Shown piece after piece: positions 9,504 through 22,400 of a DNA stretch of 64,000 nt. This DNA is from Theileria orientalis strain Shintoku. Its lineage: Eukaryota; Apicomplexa; Aconoidasida; Piroplasmida; Theileriidae. Positions within the stretch are counted from its first letter, which is position 1. Each line of letters starts with the position of its first letter. The stretch is taken from assembly GCF_000740895.1 (NCBI RefSeq), contig NC_025262.1:550001-614000 (forward strand), written 5' to 3'. The notes below the pieces were generated by a model, which saw nothing but the letters and a program-made list of their open reading frames with translations, did not search any database and was not told the DNA's origin. A program made the position numbers and the translations under genes.

Positions 9504-10771
9504 TTAGTTGTTGAGCAGCATCTTGGAAACTGCACACGTTGAGCTTGTGAGCGAGAAGATGTGCTCAGTTATCAGGTTTTGCGTCTGCGTGAAGTTCGCC
9601 TTGAACTTGGCGTTGAGCGCGCGCCTCGACTTCAGTCCCGTGGAGATGTTCGTGTACGCGTTGTTCAGCACGTTTCCTTCCCAGCCCTTGATCAGGCCCG
9701 TCGTTTCCGGCGGGTTCTTGAAGAACTGTGCCTCCAGCGCCTCGATCTTCTGGTCCAGGTGCTCCAGGTCCGCCTGGTACTTCGCAATCAGCGCCAGGAT
9801 GCTGTCCTGCAGCTTGTAGTGCGACCTTTTCGACCTTTTGAATCTAAAGTCGTCGTTTTCGTCCTCGTTCGCCATCGAGTACAGGTTGTCGACGTTTGAG
9901 CCTGTGAATTTTGTTTGATCTTAGACTTACTGTTGACTAGCGTGTGGTTCAGGTTCGGTGTTTTCGGCGCTTCGTGTGACTCTGCGATTTTGGCACTTTT
10001 GTAGCTTACTTCTATGTCGTCGTCGTGGTTTAGCAGTAAGCCGTCCTTGTTCTGTGCGCTATCGCCTAAATTACAATTTTTGATTTTTTGTACTCGTTGT
10101 CGGTGCTAGCTATCTCATATAATTGTGTGTGTGCATTATCCTCTACTTTAGCATATATATATTTATGTTAAATACGGTCACTACGCGCCCTTCTTACCTT
10201 TGGAAACAGATGACACGGTTTTCATCTTCTCTTTGTCGTCCGTACTTGCCTTTTTGCCAGATAGCTTTGTGGGCGTTGACTTTGACGATGAGTTGGTCGA
10301 GTTAAGTTTCGCAATCTTACTCCTGTGCTTTGGTGTTTCCGACTCGTAATCTGACTCTTCGTATTCGATTGATGACGTTATTGACTTGTTAAGCGGTCTT
10401 TTGTTTGATTCGACTGAGCTTCCCTTTGTTAGTGTCGTTTGCTTCAGACTTTTGTTTGAAGGGTCGAGTGAGCCCTTGGCCTCCTTACCGTGTCTTGTTG
10501 TCCTGTTATCCACTTTGTTGGTGTAGTTAATTGATCCTTGTCCCTTCTTCAGATCCTTGGTATCTGACGTTGAGTTGACGTTTGAGTGCTTTGATCCTTC
10601 ATCGTGCTTTAGCATTGAGGAGGTGATTAACTTTTGCCTCAGTTTCGACGATGATCCGTGGCTTCTGGATGATGACGCGTCGGTTCTAGAACTGTTAGTT
10701 CTATGCGACTTCAAGCTAAGTCTATCCGAGTCCTTTGAAATTGTTCTCGATGGAGCTTTAGTGACTGGCAT
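9504..10771 (-). CDS. EAF6: EAF6/MEAF6-like NuA4 histone acetyltransferase subunit with long Ser-rich N-terminus
   Basis: The C-terminal exon (9504 to about 9907) carries the EAF6 pattern: a coiled coil (YQADLEHLDQKIEALEAQFF), the 'GxIIKGWxxxL' motif as GLIKGWEGNVLNN, then NAKFKANFTQTQNLITEHIF. EAF6 is a small shared subunit of NuA4 and HBO1/MOZ acetyltransferases. An N-terminal exon (10771 to about 10198) adds roughly 190 low-complexity Ser/Lys/Thr-rich residues (RTDASSSRSHGSSSKLRQK), linked through two small exons with phase-consistent splice sites. The downstream donor AAAG|GTAAGAAGG keeps the N-terminal exon from simply stopping at 10181. The start MPVTKAPS was preferred over upstream codons that would add unlikely hydrophobic residues. 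Yeast and human EAF6 are much shorter, so either the extension is a parasite feature or two genes have been joined. Confidence 0.7.
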
Positions 10772-11825
10772 GGTAAAAATCCGTAAGATGGCTATTGATA
10801 AAGATATGGTAAAATAAGCGAGATTTAATTCAAAAATGTCTTTTGCAAAACGAATGTTGCGTTTTTTAAAAAAAACGGTAAAAGTTGGTGTAGATTTTAA
10901 CAAAAATAGATATGATAGGAAAAAAAGTTAGATTTTACGTGCTTTATTGAGAGCGGACTTGTAGTACAGTTGTTATGTGTTTTAATATGTGAATTAGATT
11001 TTGATGGTTAGCGATTGAGTGTTAATTTCGTTAAGTTTTGTGTTTGTGAATATCGTGTCGACCGCAAGATGCACTATATATACATTAAAAGATGATTTGG
11101 TTTATAGTCAAACAATAACTTCAAAATGAAAATGGATATTGTTATATTTGACTAAAACGTTGATCTTACAAATTAAAACAATTAATTATTTTGGCAATTC
11201 CCATAATTAGGCTATAGTTCAAATTTTATTTATATTTGTGTTTTTACATTTCCAAAATTCTATTTTTTATTTTAAATTTATTTAATATAAAACAACATTG
11301 TATATGTGTAAATTTATGACGTTTATTGTAAAACTTGATGCTACACATGTAGATATATATATATATTAATATTATATTAAGTAAAGATAATATTTAAATT
11401 AAATTATAAACAAATAATATTTGTAAATGTATTTATTTTGTATTTATGTATGAAATGATTCAATAATCGAAAAAATATACAATAATATCATTTATGTTAG
11501 TAAACGATTATATATGATTTCCAGTGTTTTTAATATAGCGATGAAATAAATAAATAAACACTCTGGTAATTAGAAGGTCGTTAAAATAAAATTAATTGAG
11601 ATGTTTAGTTCAAAATGTGTATTATATGATGAGGTAACCACCAAATGATGATTAAAATGTATCAATACTTTTTAATAATAGTCCTAATTCATTTATAATA
11701 ATTTATTTTAACATTTAAACTTCACAACTCTGATTAAATTTGAATATATGATACATGGGGATGAAAACTAAAAAATATATCATTAATTCAATACCACACT
11801 CTTGATTTTTTATTTTATTTATATT
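10772..11825. other. Long divergent intergenic region (EAF6 / OLA1)
   Basis: 1054 nt, the largest gap in the window, between the 5' ends of EAF6 (-) and OLA1 (+). Very AT-rich, with poly-A/T tracts and a short TATATATATATA run near 11355. No ORF or structured RNA can be supported. It presumably holds two promoters. Confidence 0.6.
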
Positions 11826-13455
11826 ATGGCCCCTAAAGATAAGAACGCCCAACCTGAGCCTAAAGTTTTGCTTGGAAGGTTCGTGGTTTTCGTTTATACA
11901 CATATATTTCATTCAGGCCAAAAAACAACTTGAAGCTCGGTCTGGTTGGACTTCCAAACGTTGGAAAGTCCACGACTTTTAATTTGTTATCTAAGCAATG
12001 TGTTCCTGCTGAAAACTTTCCGTTTTGTACAATAAGTAAGTCCAAAGTGTTGATATTATCTTCCTTTAGATCCTCATGAAGCAGTCGTTTCAGGTTCAAT
12101 TTAAACTAATTCTGTTTAAAAGATTACCTTTAGTTCCTGATGAACGATTTGATCACCTTTGTAAGGTGTTTGCGCCCAAAAAGGAGATTTCTGCAACCTT
12201 GACCATTTTTGACATCGCTGGCCTGGTGAGAGGAGCCCATAAGGGAGAAGGGTTGGGTAACGCCTTCTTGTCCCACATCGATGCAGTTGATGGAATCCTC
12301 CACGTTGTAAGTGAAAACATTTTTAGTAAAATTTAGGTTCGCGCCTTCGAGGATGATGAAATTATACACACCGATGGCGAGGTTAATCCAGTTAATGACC
12401 TGGATACGATCAACCAAGAGTTAATTTTGAAGGATTTGGATAAGGTAACAAAGGCGATAGCCGAAGTGGATAAAGTATACCAGCGTAACATGAAAATAAA
12501 ATCAAAAAAAGAGGAGTTGGATACGCTGGTTAAAGTAAAGGAGCAGCTGGAAACCAACAAGTGGATAAGTCAAGGTAAATGAAAACTCAGATTATTCACT
12601 GAGTAGGATCGTGGAAATCTAATGAAATACCGTACATTAACGAATATAACTTTTTAACAGCTAAGCCAATAGTGTACCTCGTTAACCTATCAGAAAATGA
12701 TTTTGTGCGTCAGAAGAATAAATGGCTAGCCAAAATAGCTAAATGGGTGCAGGAAAATAACCCAGGTCCCATAATACCATACAGTGCCCAGTTTGAGCAG
12801 TCATTAGAAGCATTCCCAACAGAAGAAGCTCGTCAAAGTTATTTAAAGGTAATAAATAAGTTAAACCTGTTGATATTTAGATTAGTTGGGTTCTATATTG
12901 GTATATACATACTCATGATAGATACACACTAACATATACGTATACAAAAGTAGATATTTATATATGTATGCATATATATACACATATTTATGTATGTAGA
13001 AATGAGAGTAATGTATTCTTTATAGGATAAAAACGCTGCTTCAAGTAAGATTGCTAAAATAATCACAAGTGGATACCATGAGTTGCAACTCATTCACTAC
13101 TTCACATGTGGGCCTGACGAGGTGAGGTGCTGGACGATAAGAAATGGAACGAAGGCCCCGCAAGCAGCCGGTAGGACTAAGCGTGATAACACGGCATACA
13201 GGTGTCATTCACACTGACTTTGAAAGAGGGTTTATCTGTGCTGAGGTATACAACTACAAGGACATAATTGAATTTGGTACGCCTCTTAAAGCGATTTAAG
13301 CTTTTATTAGGAACCGAGTCTGAAGTTAGGGCAAATGGAAGATATTTACAAAAGGGGTTAGTGGCGCTATGAATAACACTTGTAGGAAGGAGTATGTTGT
13401 GAATGACGGCGACATCATATTCTTTAAGTTTAACGTTACCAACAGTAAGAAGTAA
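11826..13455 (+). CDS. OLA1: OLA1/YchF Obg-like ATPase
   Basis: Universal P-loop ATPase of the OBG superfamily that interacts with ribosomes and the 26S proteasome. Exon 1 is [17 protein letters not shown], joined to [19 protein letters not shown] (G1, the P-loop), with the switch motif NFPFCTINPHEAVVSVPDER, G3 as [17 protein letters not shown], then [12 protein letters not shown]. The NxxE-type specificity motif appears as [10 protein letters not shown] (NLSE), typical of the ATP-preferring YchF group. The C-terminal TGS domain is visible: [20 protein letters not shown] through [19 protein letters not shown] to [13 protein letters not shown]. About eight introns of 30-175 nt; the longest (about 12849-13024) is AT-rich and repetitive. 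Length and domain order match the family. Confidence 0.96.
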
Positions 13456-13490
13456 TATGGTTGTAACGACCACACGTTTACGCATTATGC

Positions 13491-13514
13491 ATACATACAT
13501 ACGTATGTATGTAT
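13491..13514. repeat. Perfect 24-bp palindrome between convergent genes
   Basis: The sequence ATACATACATAC followed by GTATGTATGTAT is its own reverse complement. It sits 36 nt past the OLA1 stop and 126 nt from the CWC15 stop, so it is in the shared 3' region and could form a hairpin in either transcript. Confidence 0.85.
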
Positions 13515-13639
13515 ACGCTTCGGATTGAGAATGAATATCAAATTATGATACATATTTGTGCAAAAACCTTTTGTGGAACTCACTTCTCACGACATCGTTG
13601 AGGAACCTAAATATCGTGATTATCGTTGTTTTAATCGAC

Positions 13640-14265
13640 TTACTTGGGCTTCTCCTTTGCTTCGGTTTGCGGATTCTTAAAAACTACGTCTTCGTCCCAC
13701 CTTGCGACCTTAGATGAGTTTAACAGGGGGTTTCTGCTGAGAAGGTTTTGGCGGTGCTCCTCAGACTGCAGTTGTTCCTGTTGCTCCTTCAGCCGGATCT
13801 CCTCCTTCTCCTTCTTTATCTTCTCCAGTTCGCGGAGCAGGGCTGCCTCCTCCTCGTCTTCGTCCTCTGCCTCCTGAGGCTCAACGTAGTCATCCTCGTC
13901 CTCTGGAAACTCGTTGATATCCTGGTTGAGCAACTTGGTGGCGTCCTCCAAGGATAAAAAGTTCTTGGTTACACCCACACGATCTTCTATAAAGTTTTTA
14001 GTTTTATGTGCCTGCTCAGTTTCCTCTAGTTTCTCTCTTAATTTACGCTTAGTCTCGTTTATTTTTTGCGATTTCGTTCCTTCATCGGACACATCCACGT
14101 TTACGGGCGCTCTTCTTTTAATTTCCCTATGGGAAGGCTGATCCTTACTAGAAACAGCTACAGTTGAACCGCGTTCTGAATAATTGAGGTTTGACTAATT
14201 GAAACAGTACCTTCCAATCCCACACCGATAGCATTGTGCCAGGTTGGCCTATGGGCAGTTGACAT
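13640..14265 (-). CDS. CWC15: CWC15/Cwf15 spliceosome component
   Basis: The N-terminus MSTAHRPTWHNAIGVGLE is the hallmark of CWC15, a Prp19-complex-associated subunit of the activated spliceosome. A single 35-nt intron (donor after LE, acceptor ATTATTCAG) is followed by GSTVAVSSKDQPSHREIKRR, then acidic low-complexity sequence (NEFPEDEDDYVEPQEAEDED) and a basic coiled coil (KIKKEKEEIRLKEQQEQ). It ends with the conserved C-terminal signature SRNPLLN and RWDEDVVFKN. About 197 residues, close to the family's usual length. The start is fixed by the conserved N-terminus. Confidence 0.95.
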
Positions 14266-14576
14266 ACTTAAGAATACATTTAAAAATATTAAATAAATAT
14301 AAGAAAGTTGTGTATAATTTGAGAAAAATAATAATTTTATAATAAACTAATAAATTCCTTCTTGTATATTGGGAAGATTCTTGGTTATAGTTTAGTGAAT
14401 AAAATTTGTTTTAATATGCAAAATATCGCACCTTTTATTAAAACCTTTAGTCAAATGTTTACACAACTTTAACCCTAATTATATTCACAATATTATATTT
14501 TCTGTACAATAGCAACTCCGAATATTTAAATCGTTCCATTTAAACTTAAAACACCTTTTATTTATCATGGCAGCAA
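14266..14576. promoter_or_regulatory. Divergent promoter region CWC15 / UTP7
   Basis: 311 nt between two divergent start codons, very AT-rich with no ORF. By position it must contain both promoters; I cannot point to a specific element. Confidence 0.5.
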
Positions 14577-16697
14577 CTGTTAAAAATACAGATTTTATTT
14601 ATCGCAAATTGTTTGGACCTAAGGACTACAAGGTACTTAATCGGTATTCTTAGACGATATTATAGAAAAAAAAATCAATTTCAAACAAAAATGTTCACAA
14701 AAACAAGAGCTTACTAGAACATTCGAAAAAGGACGTTGAACACACATCAATCATACTTCCTAATGAACCTGGTTATATAGTTGCTTCCGAGGATGAGAAG
14801 ACGTATAGCTTGACGCAGGATAAACTACTGTCCATTGTTGACCAAGGAACTAAGAAAAAGGTAGTTAAATTTAGTTAAAACAGCGATGAATGAATAACAA
14901 ATAACCTTAGGCCCTGAATTTGAACTTGTCATATGGACCCTATTTTGTTGATTTCTCACCGAACGGGCGCTATATGTTACTAGGAGGCGAAAAGGGGCAG
15001 CTCTCAATGATTTGTATGCAAACATACAAGGATTTCTTTGATATATCGGTGTGTTTTAACGATGTAAAGTTCGTCTAGGTAAAGGAGGCCATAAGGGACG
15101 TGAAGATGCTCCACAATCACACGATGTTGGCTGTTGGTTAGTTTTAAGATTAATAATTGCCTGTAGCTCAAAAGAAGTATATTCACATTTACGATAACAG
15201 CGGCTCGGAAGTATATATCTTGAGAGATCGAATGGTAATAGAAGTGTGAAAAAATGATTTGTAGTTGACTTACAAGCTGGAGTACCTCTATTACCATTAC
15301 CTGCTGGTTTCCATAGGAGAATTTGGACAATTATGGTACGACACATAGTAAAAAATGGAGTTTAGTTATCAAGACGTATCGACGGGAGAATTAGTAGCAA
15401 GACATAACACGAAAAAGGGCCCCTGTAACGTAATGTGCCAAAACAAGAGTAATGCAGTAATACACCTGGGACACAACGATGGATTGGTATCACTGTACGT
15501 ACCAAATATGCCAAAGGTATGTTGAAACTTAAGTATATAAAGACGGAAATGGGATCACAAAATTAATACGTAGGATGTTGTTAAGATGCTATGCCATAAA
15601 GGGCCAATTACGACACTGTGTGTCCACAATAACTACATGGTTTCATCAGGTAAGCTAACAAAATTACACAATTAAAAAATAATAGGATTTGATGGGTATT
15701 GGAAGGTCTGGGACCTGAGAAACTATAAAGAGTGCTTAACAAGGCAGTACTTTGGATCCAAGCCGCCGACATGTGCCTCGGTCAGCCAGACAGGGATACT
15801 GGCCTTGAATTTTGGTGGAAGACTAGAGTTTTACAATGACCTTTTCAAAGATAAAGTAAAGGCAAGTCTGTACTTGAAGCACCAGTTCCACTCTCAAGTA
15901 AGCATTGCAGCAGAACGTATTAGCACAATGAATGATTATATTTATTTAGGATTGTAACGTGAATAGTTACACAGTCCCAACTAGGGACGATCAGTTACAC
16001 ATTTGCGTAACCATAAACAGTATTTAACGCCACCTAACTATTGGACAGGAAATAAAGTCGGTTGCCTTTCAACCATTTGAAGACGTGTGCGCAGTTGGTA
16101 CCACGTATGGCATTTCAACGCTGATCGTACCAGGGTCAGGGCACGCAAACTTCGATGCCCTGGAACAGAATCCATATGAAACAGGAAAGGTTAGAGTTAG
16201 AACAGTTGCCTATATATCGATCTGGCCCTTTATGAGTAAAATAAATGCTTTTTAGATCGCAAAGGATAGAGAAGTGCAAAGGCTGCTTGAGAAGCTGCCC
16301 CCGGATTCAATTACACTCAACACACAGCCAGTCGGAAGTTACTCCAGAGACCTCTCAAGCGTCCAGTTCTCTAAAGAGGAGTTAGAAAAGGCAGAAGAAG
16401 AGAAGGCAGGCTCCGGCTTAAAGAAGAAGAAGAAAACAAGGAAGAGGTCGGACAAGCACTCGGCGAAATACAAGGTAGGCCATGAGTAAAAATATGATTA
16501 TTTAGGCCGCAAAATACAATAAAACGTTCATGAGAAGGCAGCAGGCAGTTGTGGATAGGATAAAGAGCATGAAGGAATCAGGAAAGGATGTAGATGATGC
16601 TAAGAAGAAGATACTGCGTAAAATGACGAAAAAGGACGTCGTAAAGGGACAAATAAGGGGAGCAGCCTTATCAAGGTTTTTTAAAAAAACAGACTAA
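14577..16697 (+). CDS. UTP7: UTP7/WDR46 U3 snoRNP WD40 protein
   Basis: Small-subunit processome scaffold protein for early 18S rRNA processing in the nucleolus. The protein reads through about ten short exons. Diagnostic parts are YGPYFVDFSPNGRYMLLGGE, KEAIRDVKMLHNHTMLAV, KKYIHIYDNSGSE and the WD blade DGYWKVWDLRNYKECL. The C-terminal family motif follows: NPYETGK, then the exon at 16274 with EVQRLLEKLPPDSITLNT, equivalent to the UTP7 'NPFxTxxQRxExEVxxLLEKI' tail. The very C-terminus is basic (SGLKKKKKTRKRSDKH). Introns are mostly 30-60 nt. No unusual features. Confidence 0.9.
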
Positions 16698-16818
16698 AAA
16701 TTTGTAATATAAATACGGGTATATTCAGAATATATGGTAGATGTTCATACACATTTGTGTAAATGTTGGGAGTCTGCATAGTCAAATAACAATTTTCCTG
16801 TAAATTATAAGTTAAAAC

Positions 16819-19109
16819 ATGGGAAACACGGATGATATAACTTTGAATAATATAAAGGACCAGTTGGTAAGTTATTAGATTAGTTGCGTATGCAAAAAGT
16901 GGAGTTTGATGCGTATACACATTAGTACTAATAATATCTTAGAGGAGTCGATTAGATGGGACTTTTAAGTGGAATTTGCTCAGAGAACTGCAAAATAGGC
17001 TAGAATCTGCGGGAAAAAACACAAAGGAACTGCTTAATGTAAACTCTTGGTTTAAAAATGAGCTGGAGACCCTAGTAGATTCCAAGGAAGATGAGACCGT
17101 TGACCCTAGGATCGTGGTCGTCGCACAAAGCATACTTGACTTGATCGACATGAAGTCGAACTACTCCCTAAAGACGCAGGACGAAATATTTATACACACA
17201 GCCAAGTATGTGCAAGACGGAGTATTTAAAATCATGAAGGGAGCAGAAGTTTCAAACAAAAATGAATTTTCATTCGGTATGCTTTACCAAGTAATAGTGG
17301 CTTTCAGACGTTTGTGAAACCCTGGCCTACTATAAGTGCAACAACGCAACGCCGACGATCGTGGACGACGCGATTAACTCAAAGATACTCAGATTCTCGA
17401 ACCTGTTCACGGAGTTTTGCAGATCAAAGAACTTTAACTGCGAGCTGAAACCACTGAGGAACAATTGTGATGTAAGGAACAGGTTATTTGAGCGAATTTT
17501 AGACGGAAGTCACAGTATATGGAAGAATAGGATCAGAGGGAGAGACGCCCATAGATCTACTCAATGTGACATTACAAGGTGATTGCACTTGAGATAGGAA
17601 ATAAATGGATATTTAGGGAGTACGACGCTGGATATGGGCCTCAAGGTGCAGGTTCAAAACCTGGTAAGAGCCTTAATTTTACATTTTATCAGCATCACAT
17701 GGACGAAGTGTGCATGTTTCCAGGACAGATGGTACGGCAGATTCAAATAAAAAAGTATTAGGCGGCAGTTACTGGACTCTTTTTTGAAGATAATTTCGGA
17801 ATGAAGTACGTAACGAGTGATATAAGTGAGTTTATAAGTCAATAACAAATGTATAACTAAAGGCGTGATGTAATAAGACTACTGTAATAATAAAATATAC
17901 AAATTATTTAGGATGCGGAATACCAGTGGATAAGCCAGTTGTAACATTAGCATCTCAGAAAAAAGTATGTTTATTCACCTTTATTAAACAAACACTAGTT
18001 TCTGGATGAGAATTTACATATCGTAGCTGTTAAAGGAGCACTCTTAACAGAAGACTTGCAACAAAGAAATTTTGGTAAGTCTTAAAAGGTCAATGAATAT
18101 GACTTAATTTAGTAAACATATTTCAAAAGTTGAAAAGGGATAGACCACACGTGGTTTTTTTTACAGGACCATTTGTAAGTGTAAATCAAATGGCGGTAAG
18201 TAGATTAACTTTTTGACTATTGATGTAGATCGAAGGATACGCACTGAGTAAACTAGGCGACATGACGTTTCTATATACCAAGTTTCTAGCAGACCTAGCT
18301 AATTTAGCGCAAGTATGTTATACAATAGGATAGCTTTAAGTGGTTAAATAAAACAACGATTATTATAATAATTTTCAGCTGGGACCTTTGAAGAGTACTA
18401 AGTTTGTAATAGTTCCTCACTGTTATGATGGTAAATTGGATTGAGTAAAAAGACGTGTGTTTAGTGCTTTTGGGGTATCCTCTACCGCAGCCGCCACTTA
18501 ATTGTAAATCAACATGGATTCACAATAAAAAGTACCCGGATAATGTAAGTTAAATTGGGGCCATGTGGAATATTTGGGATGTAGATGGTGTTTTTATCGA
18601 ATCCAGGGTATTTGAGGCTCAACGGAATACTTTTTGGCGTGACGTCGTGTGATCCACTATCTGGAATAAGTAGGTTTCCCAGGCGTCACGGAATTAACTC
18701 AGGCAAAAACATGGTGTGTAAGCCGCAATCGCATTCCATAAGGCTTATTTGCCAGCAGCTGCTGATGCAACGGTCCTTCTTCCCGTCGTACCCGGCATCG
18801 AAGCTGCCAGCGGAGTATGCAATAGACCATACGAAGCTGCGGGAGTTGGAGTTCTCGTCGGACATGATTCCTGACGTGCTGCTGTTCTGCAGTTCGCTGA
18901 AGAGGGAGCCTTTTGTGGAATTCACGAATTCGAGAGCATTCATCAGCGTCCACAGCGCAGGGAAATCGCCGAAGGAGGACGTGGTTAACTCACTCACAGA
19001 AGTGTACATCACACCCAAGCCTCTGGAGGAAGAACAGGAGGAGCCGATACAGGACTTGGACATTGGGAATCGGCTGACGCTGTCCTACACGATTCTGAAG
19101 GAAGAATGA
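16819..19109 (+). CDS. POLA2: DNA polymerase alpha subunit B (POLA2/Pol12)
   Basis: Regulatory subunit of DNA polymerase alpha-primase. Starts MGNTDDITLNNIKDQ. The N-terminal helical domain is followed by the OB-fold motif TVYGRIGSEGETPIDLLNVT (exon at about 17503-17577), the FPGQ motif (VCMFPGQM), and the calcineurin-like phosphoesterase fold PHVVFFTGPFVSVNQMAIEG. Then come LLGYPLPQPPLNCKSTW, VFLSNPGYLRLNGILFGVTS and the polymerase-alpha-specific RLICQQLLMQRSFFPSYPAS. Phosphoesterase metal ligands are degenerate, as in all B subunits. The last exon (18585-19109) is GC-richer than the upstream exons. The canonical C-terminal 'NPGRL' segment is diverged (NSRAFISVHSAG). About ten introns of 30-60 nt. 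Confidence 0.88.
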
Positions 19110-19403
19110 AGTTTGCTCCCTTTTAAGAATAATCTTAATTTTAAGGGCCTGTTTGCGTATGTGTTAAGAAGTTATTTAATAAAATTGAGCTTGTTTGTGG
19201 GACAATTAGTGGAATCAGAAGCCGTACAATAACAGTTAAAATAAATTTATCAAAGAAAAACTTTATCGCATATTTTTGGAAATTAGTTAATAATTAAATG
19301 AAGTTTTAACCAATGATTTTAAATAGCTCTGTATAGTATAAAAAGGATTTGTTGAAAGCCATTTTAGTTATTGAAGATCTTATGTTTACAAACTAGTAAA
19401 TCC

Positions 19404-22400
19404 ATGGCTGATGATGATAAACTCACTCAAGAAACTAAAATTGATGTAGCTGATACAAATAATCAGAATGAATCTACCTATTCGTTTCAATTGACCGATG
19501 ACTTGAGCAGACACCCAGTAAACTCCTTGCCTCCAAGCTGTAGAAGAGTTAAACTATACGAAATATCATCATCAAATGTATTATTCTTAGATTATAGTAA
19601 ATTAGTTATATATAATTATTTATGTGTTACTTTGTACTGCTGATGCGTGAGATAAACAATGTAATCATCTAATTATTTAATAGGATAATTGGCTGGACAA
19701 GGGAACAGGATTCTGCTATTTTGACGGTGATTTGGAGTCGAAGAATCCGAAACTATTGATTAATCTGGAGCACTACGGAACCAAGACGCTGGTTTCGACA
19801 AATATAAAGGAGAACTCAGACTATTCGTCTCAAAATGGTTAGATATTTTTGTTTGACTATATAAACCTTTAGATTCTATTATAATATGGCAGGAATCTGG
19901 CGATTTGAGGCTCTTCAGAGCACTTTCATTCCAGAACGTAATAGGTCACAACGCCTGCTGGTATGTTTTAAACCATAGGATCGTTATATGCTTAAGTAAA
20001 TTTACCCTGCTAATAACACTCAAGGTCCTATATACGGAACTTCGTGGATGAAGCCAATATGCAATCTTCGGGGTCGAATGTGTCAGTACACTCGAGCGAT
20101 GCGACTGCGAACTCACTATACAGAATATTGCCAGTGCCCACGGCGAGCTCGTTACAGAAGTTGGAATCGTCTCTCGAGACATACGTAAGCATTAGTTAGT
20201 GTTAGACACTGGTAGTAGGAAGTTATGGCAGACGTACATCCACGATGTGTATATTTTTAATTTATACTGCAGCTGTGCCAGACGAATTTGTCAGAAGGGA
20301 TATATATGGATCTACTGGAGAAAAAATGGTTGAAGGAACTGTTTGGATTCATGTATAAGTGTATAATAAACGAAGATTTGAACACTATGTCGGCAATATC
20401 GTCAATACTGCTGAAGTTCGTGCTTAATTGGTGCGGGTCGCTGGAGCTGATGCACATATTTGTCTCGGACGACGTGTTTTTTGACCTTTTGAAGTCATTT
20501 GAATGTAAGTGTGGGCCTTGCAGTATAAAAATTTTTATTTCAAAACATTTTAAATTAAATGCTGTTGTGTAGATGACGTGGACCTGATATCGCAAAACAT
20601 AAGAATGGAGCACGTGAAGTTCTTTAAGAAGTACGTGAGGCATCACGAAGTCATCCCAATCAACAACGCGACCTTCTACCAGCTGATACACGCGAACTAT
20701 AGGATCAACTACCTGAAGGACGTTATTCTGCCGAGGCACCTGGACGAGTTCTCGATTCAGAGAATTAACTCGACAGTGTACGCAAACATGACGGAAATAA
20801 TGAACATCATCCTGACGGAGGACAACAACTTCTTCGACCTGCTCAAGTCAAAGCTGTCGTCGAACTACATGGCAGCACTGTTCCTGAGAGAACTGCTGCT
20901 GACGACAAGGTCGAGTAACCTGGTCTCGCAGACTGACAGGAACTCGCTGATACTGATGGTAAGAAACTACCAGCTGCTCAACGAGTTGAACGGATACTTT
21001 GACGAGTCGTGCGAAGCGTGCAAGATGTACAAGGAGACGCTGCTGCCGTTGAACAAGCAGTCGGAGGAATATTATAAGAATGTCAAGTCGGTGCTGTCGA
21101 GCCTCAAAGGCAGGAGTGAGCTTAACAAGCTGAACCACACGACGGAGGAGGGGCAGGAAGGAACTAGTGCGCCCAGAGAAGGGAGTGGAAGCGACTCGGC
21201 ATTTGAGGAGAAAGCAGAGTTGATAAACAGAGAGGAGTACAGACCGAACCTGCTATGCACGAGCAGGCACAGGCTAATCGAGCCGCTGAGTCTGGTGGTG
21301 GAGATATTCCACACGTGCCAGGACATATTCCCAGCAATAGTGCGCTCAGCAGTCTTCATCGACGCGGAGATCCACGGCTCGCCGAGGTTGCTGCTGGGAC
21401 TCTGCGACGTGCTGCTGAACGTGTCGAACGAAGGGCTGCAGTCGCAGACGAGGGAGATCATATCGAGGCTGCTCGACCCGAAAAACATGGACCTGCCGGA
21501 AAAGGACGAGATCTGCAACATTTTCTATGACAAGGGAGTGCTGGACTACCTGATGAACTACCTGAACAACTCGACGACGCAAAAACCGAGCACCGAGGGA
21601 GAAAGAACGCCGAGATTAGCAAGTGAAGGGGACACGCAGAAAAATAGAAGCAGCGATGTGAGCAGTAAGAATAGGACAGACGTCTGCACTGCGTCAGAAG
21701 AGGACACGAACTCGAGTGAAATAATGGATCTGGATGTGAAGAACGACACCACAGTCGATAAGATCGAAATGAACATAAACGCAAAGTTGAACATAATGGA
21801 GATCTTATCGCTGTGCGCAAGAGAGCACAAACACAGGTTTAAGCTAAGAGTGCAGTCGCAAAAGATACCACTGAAGGTCATCAAGTCCTCAATGTCGCCC
21901 TACGACAAGTTCCTGGTGGTGGGCTCGATCAAATTCATTAAAATCTGCATACAGATGAAGGTAAGCCACAGGTTTAAACACAGAGTTAAGTTATTTGGTA
22001 GGAGTAGAATTGGTATTGGGAGTTTGTGCCATAATTAGATAGGTGTATATACTTATGAAAGTGTGTGTAGGAAGTTAGATATGTATAAATATAGATGTGT
22101 GTAACTAGATATACAAATACAAAAGCATTGAATCAAGTAGATAAACAATGATTGATGCAACTACATGTATAGATTTACTAACGTAAAACGTTTAGGACAA
22201 GCTGGTGAACAAGCACATCATCAGATACAATATACTCAGATACATACTGTGGATACTGATGTACAAGGTGGACGCGTACAGCAGTAACGGGTCGATACTG
22301 GAGAGCGCGTGCCTGTCGCTGCTGGCAGCAATAGAGGCGACGGGCACAGACTCGCTGATCGTGTACCTGTTTGAGGACCCGTTCTGCCAGAACATCACGA

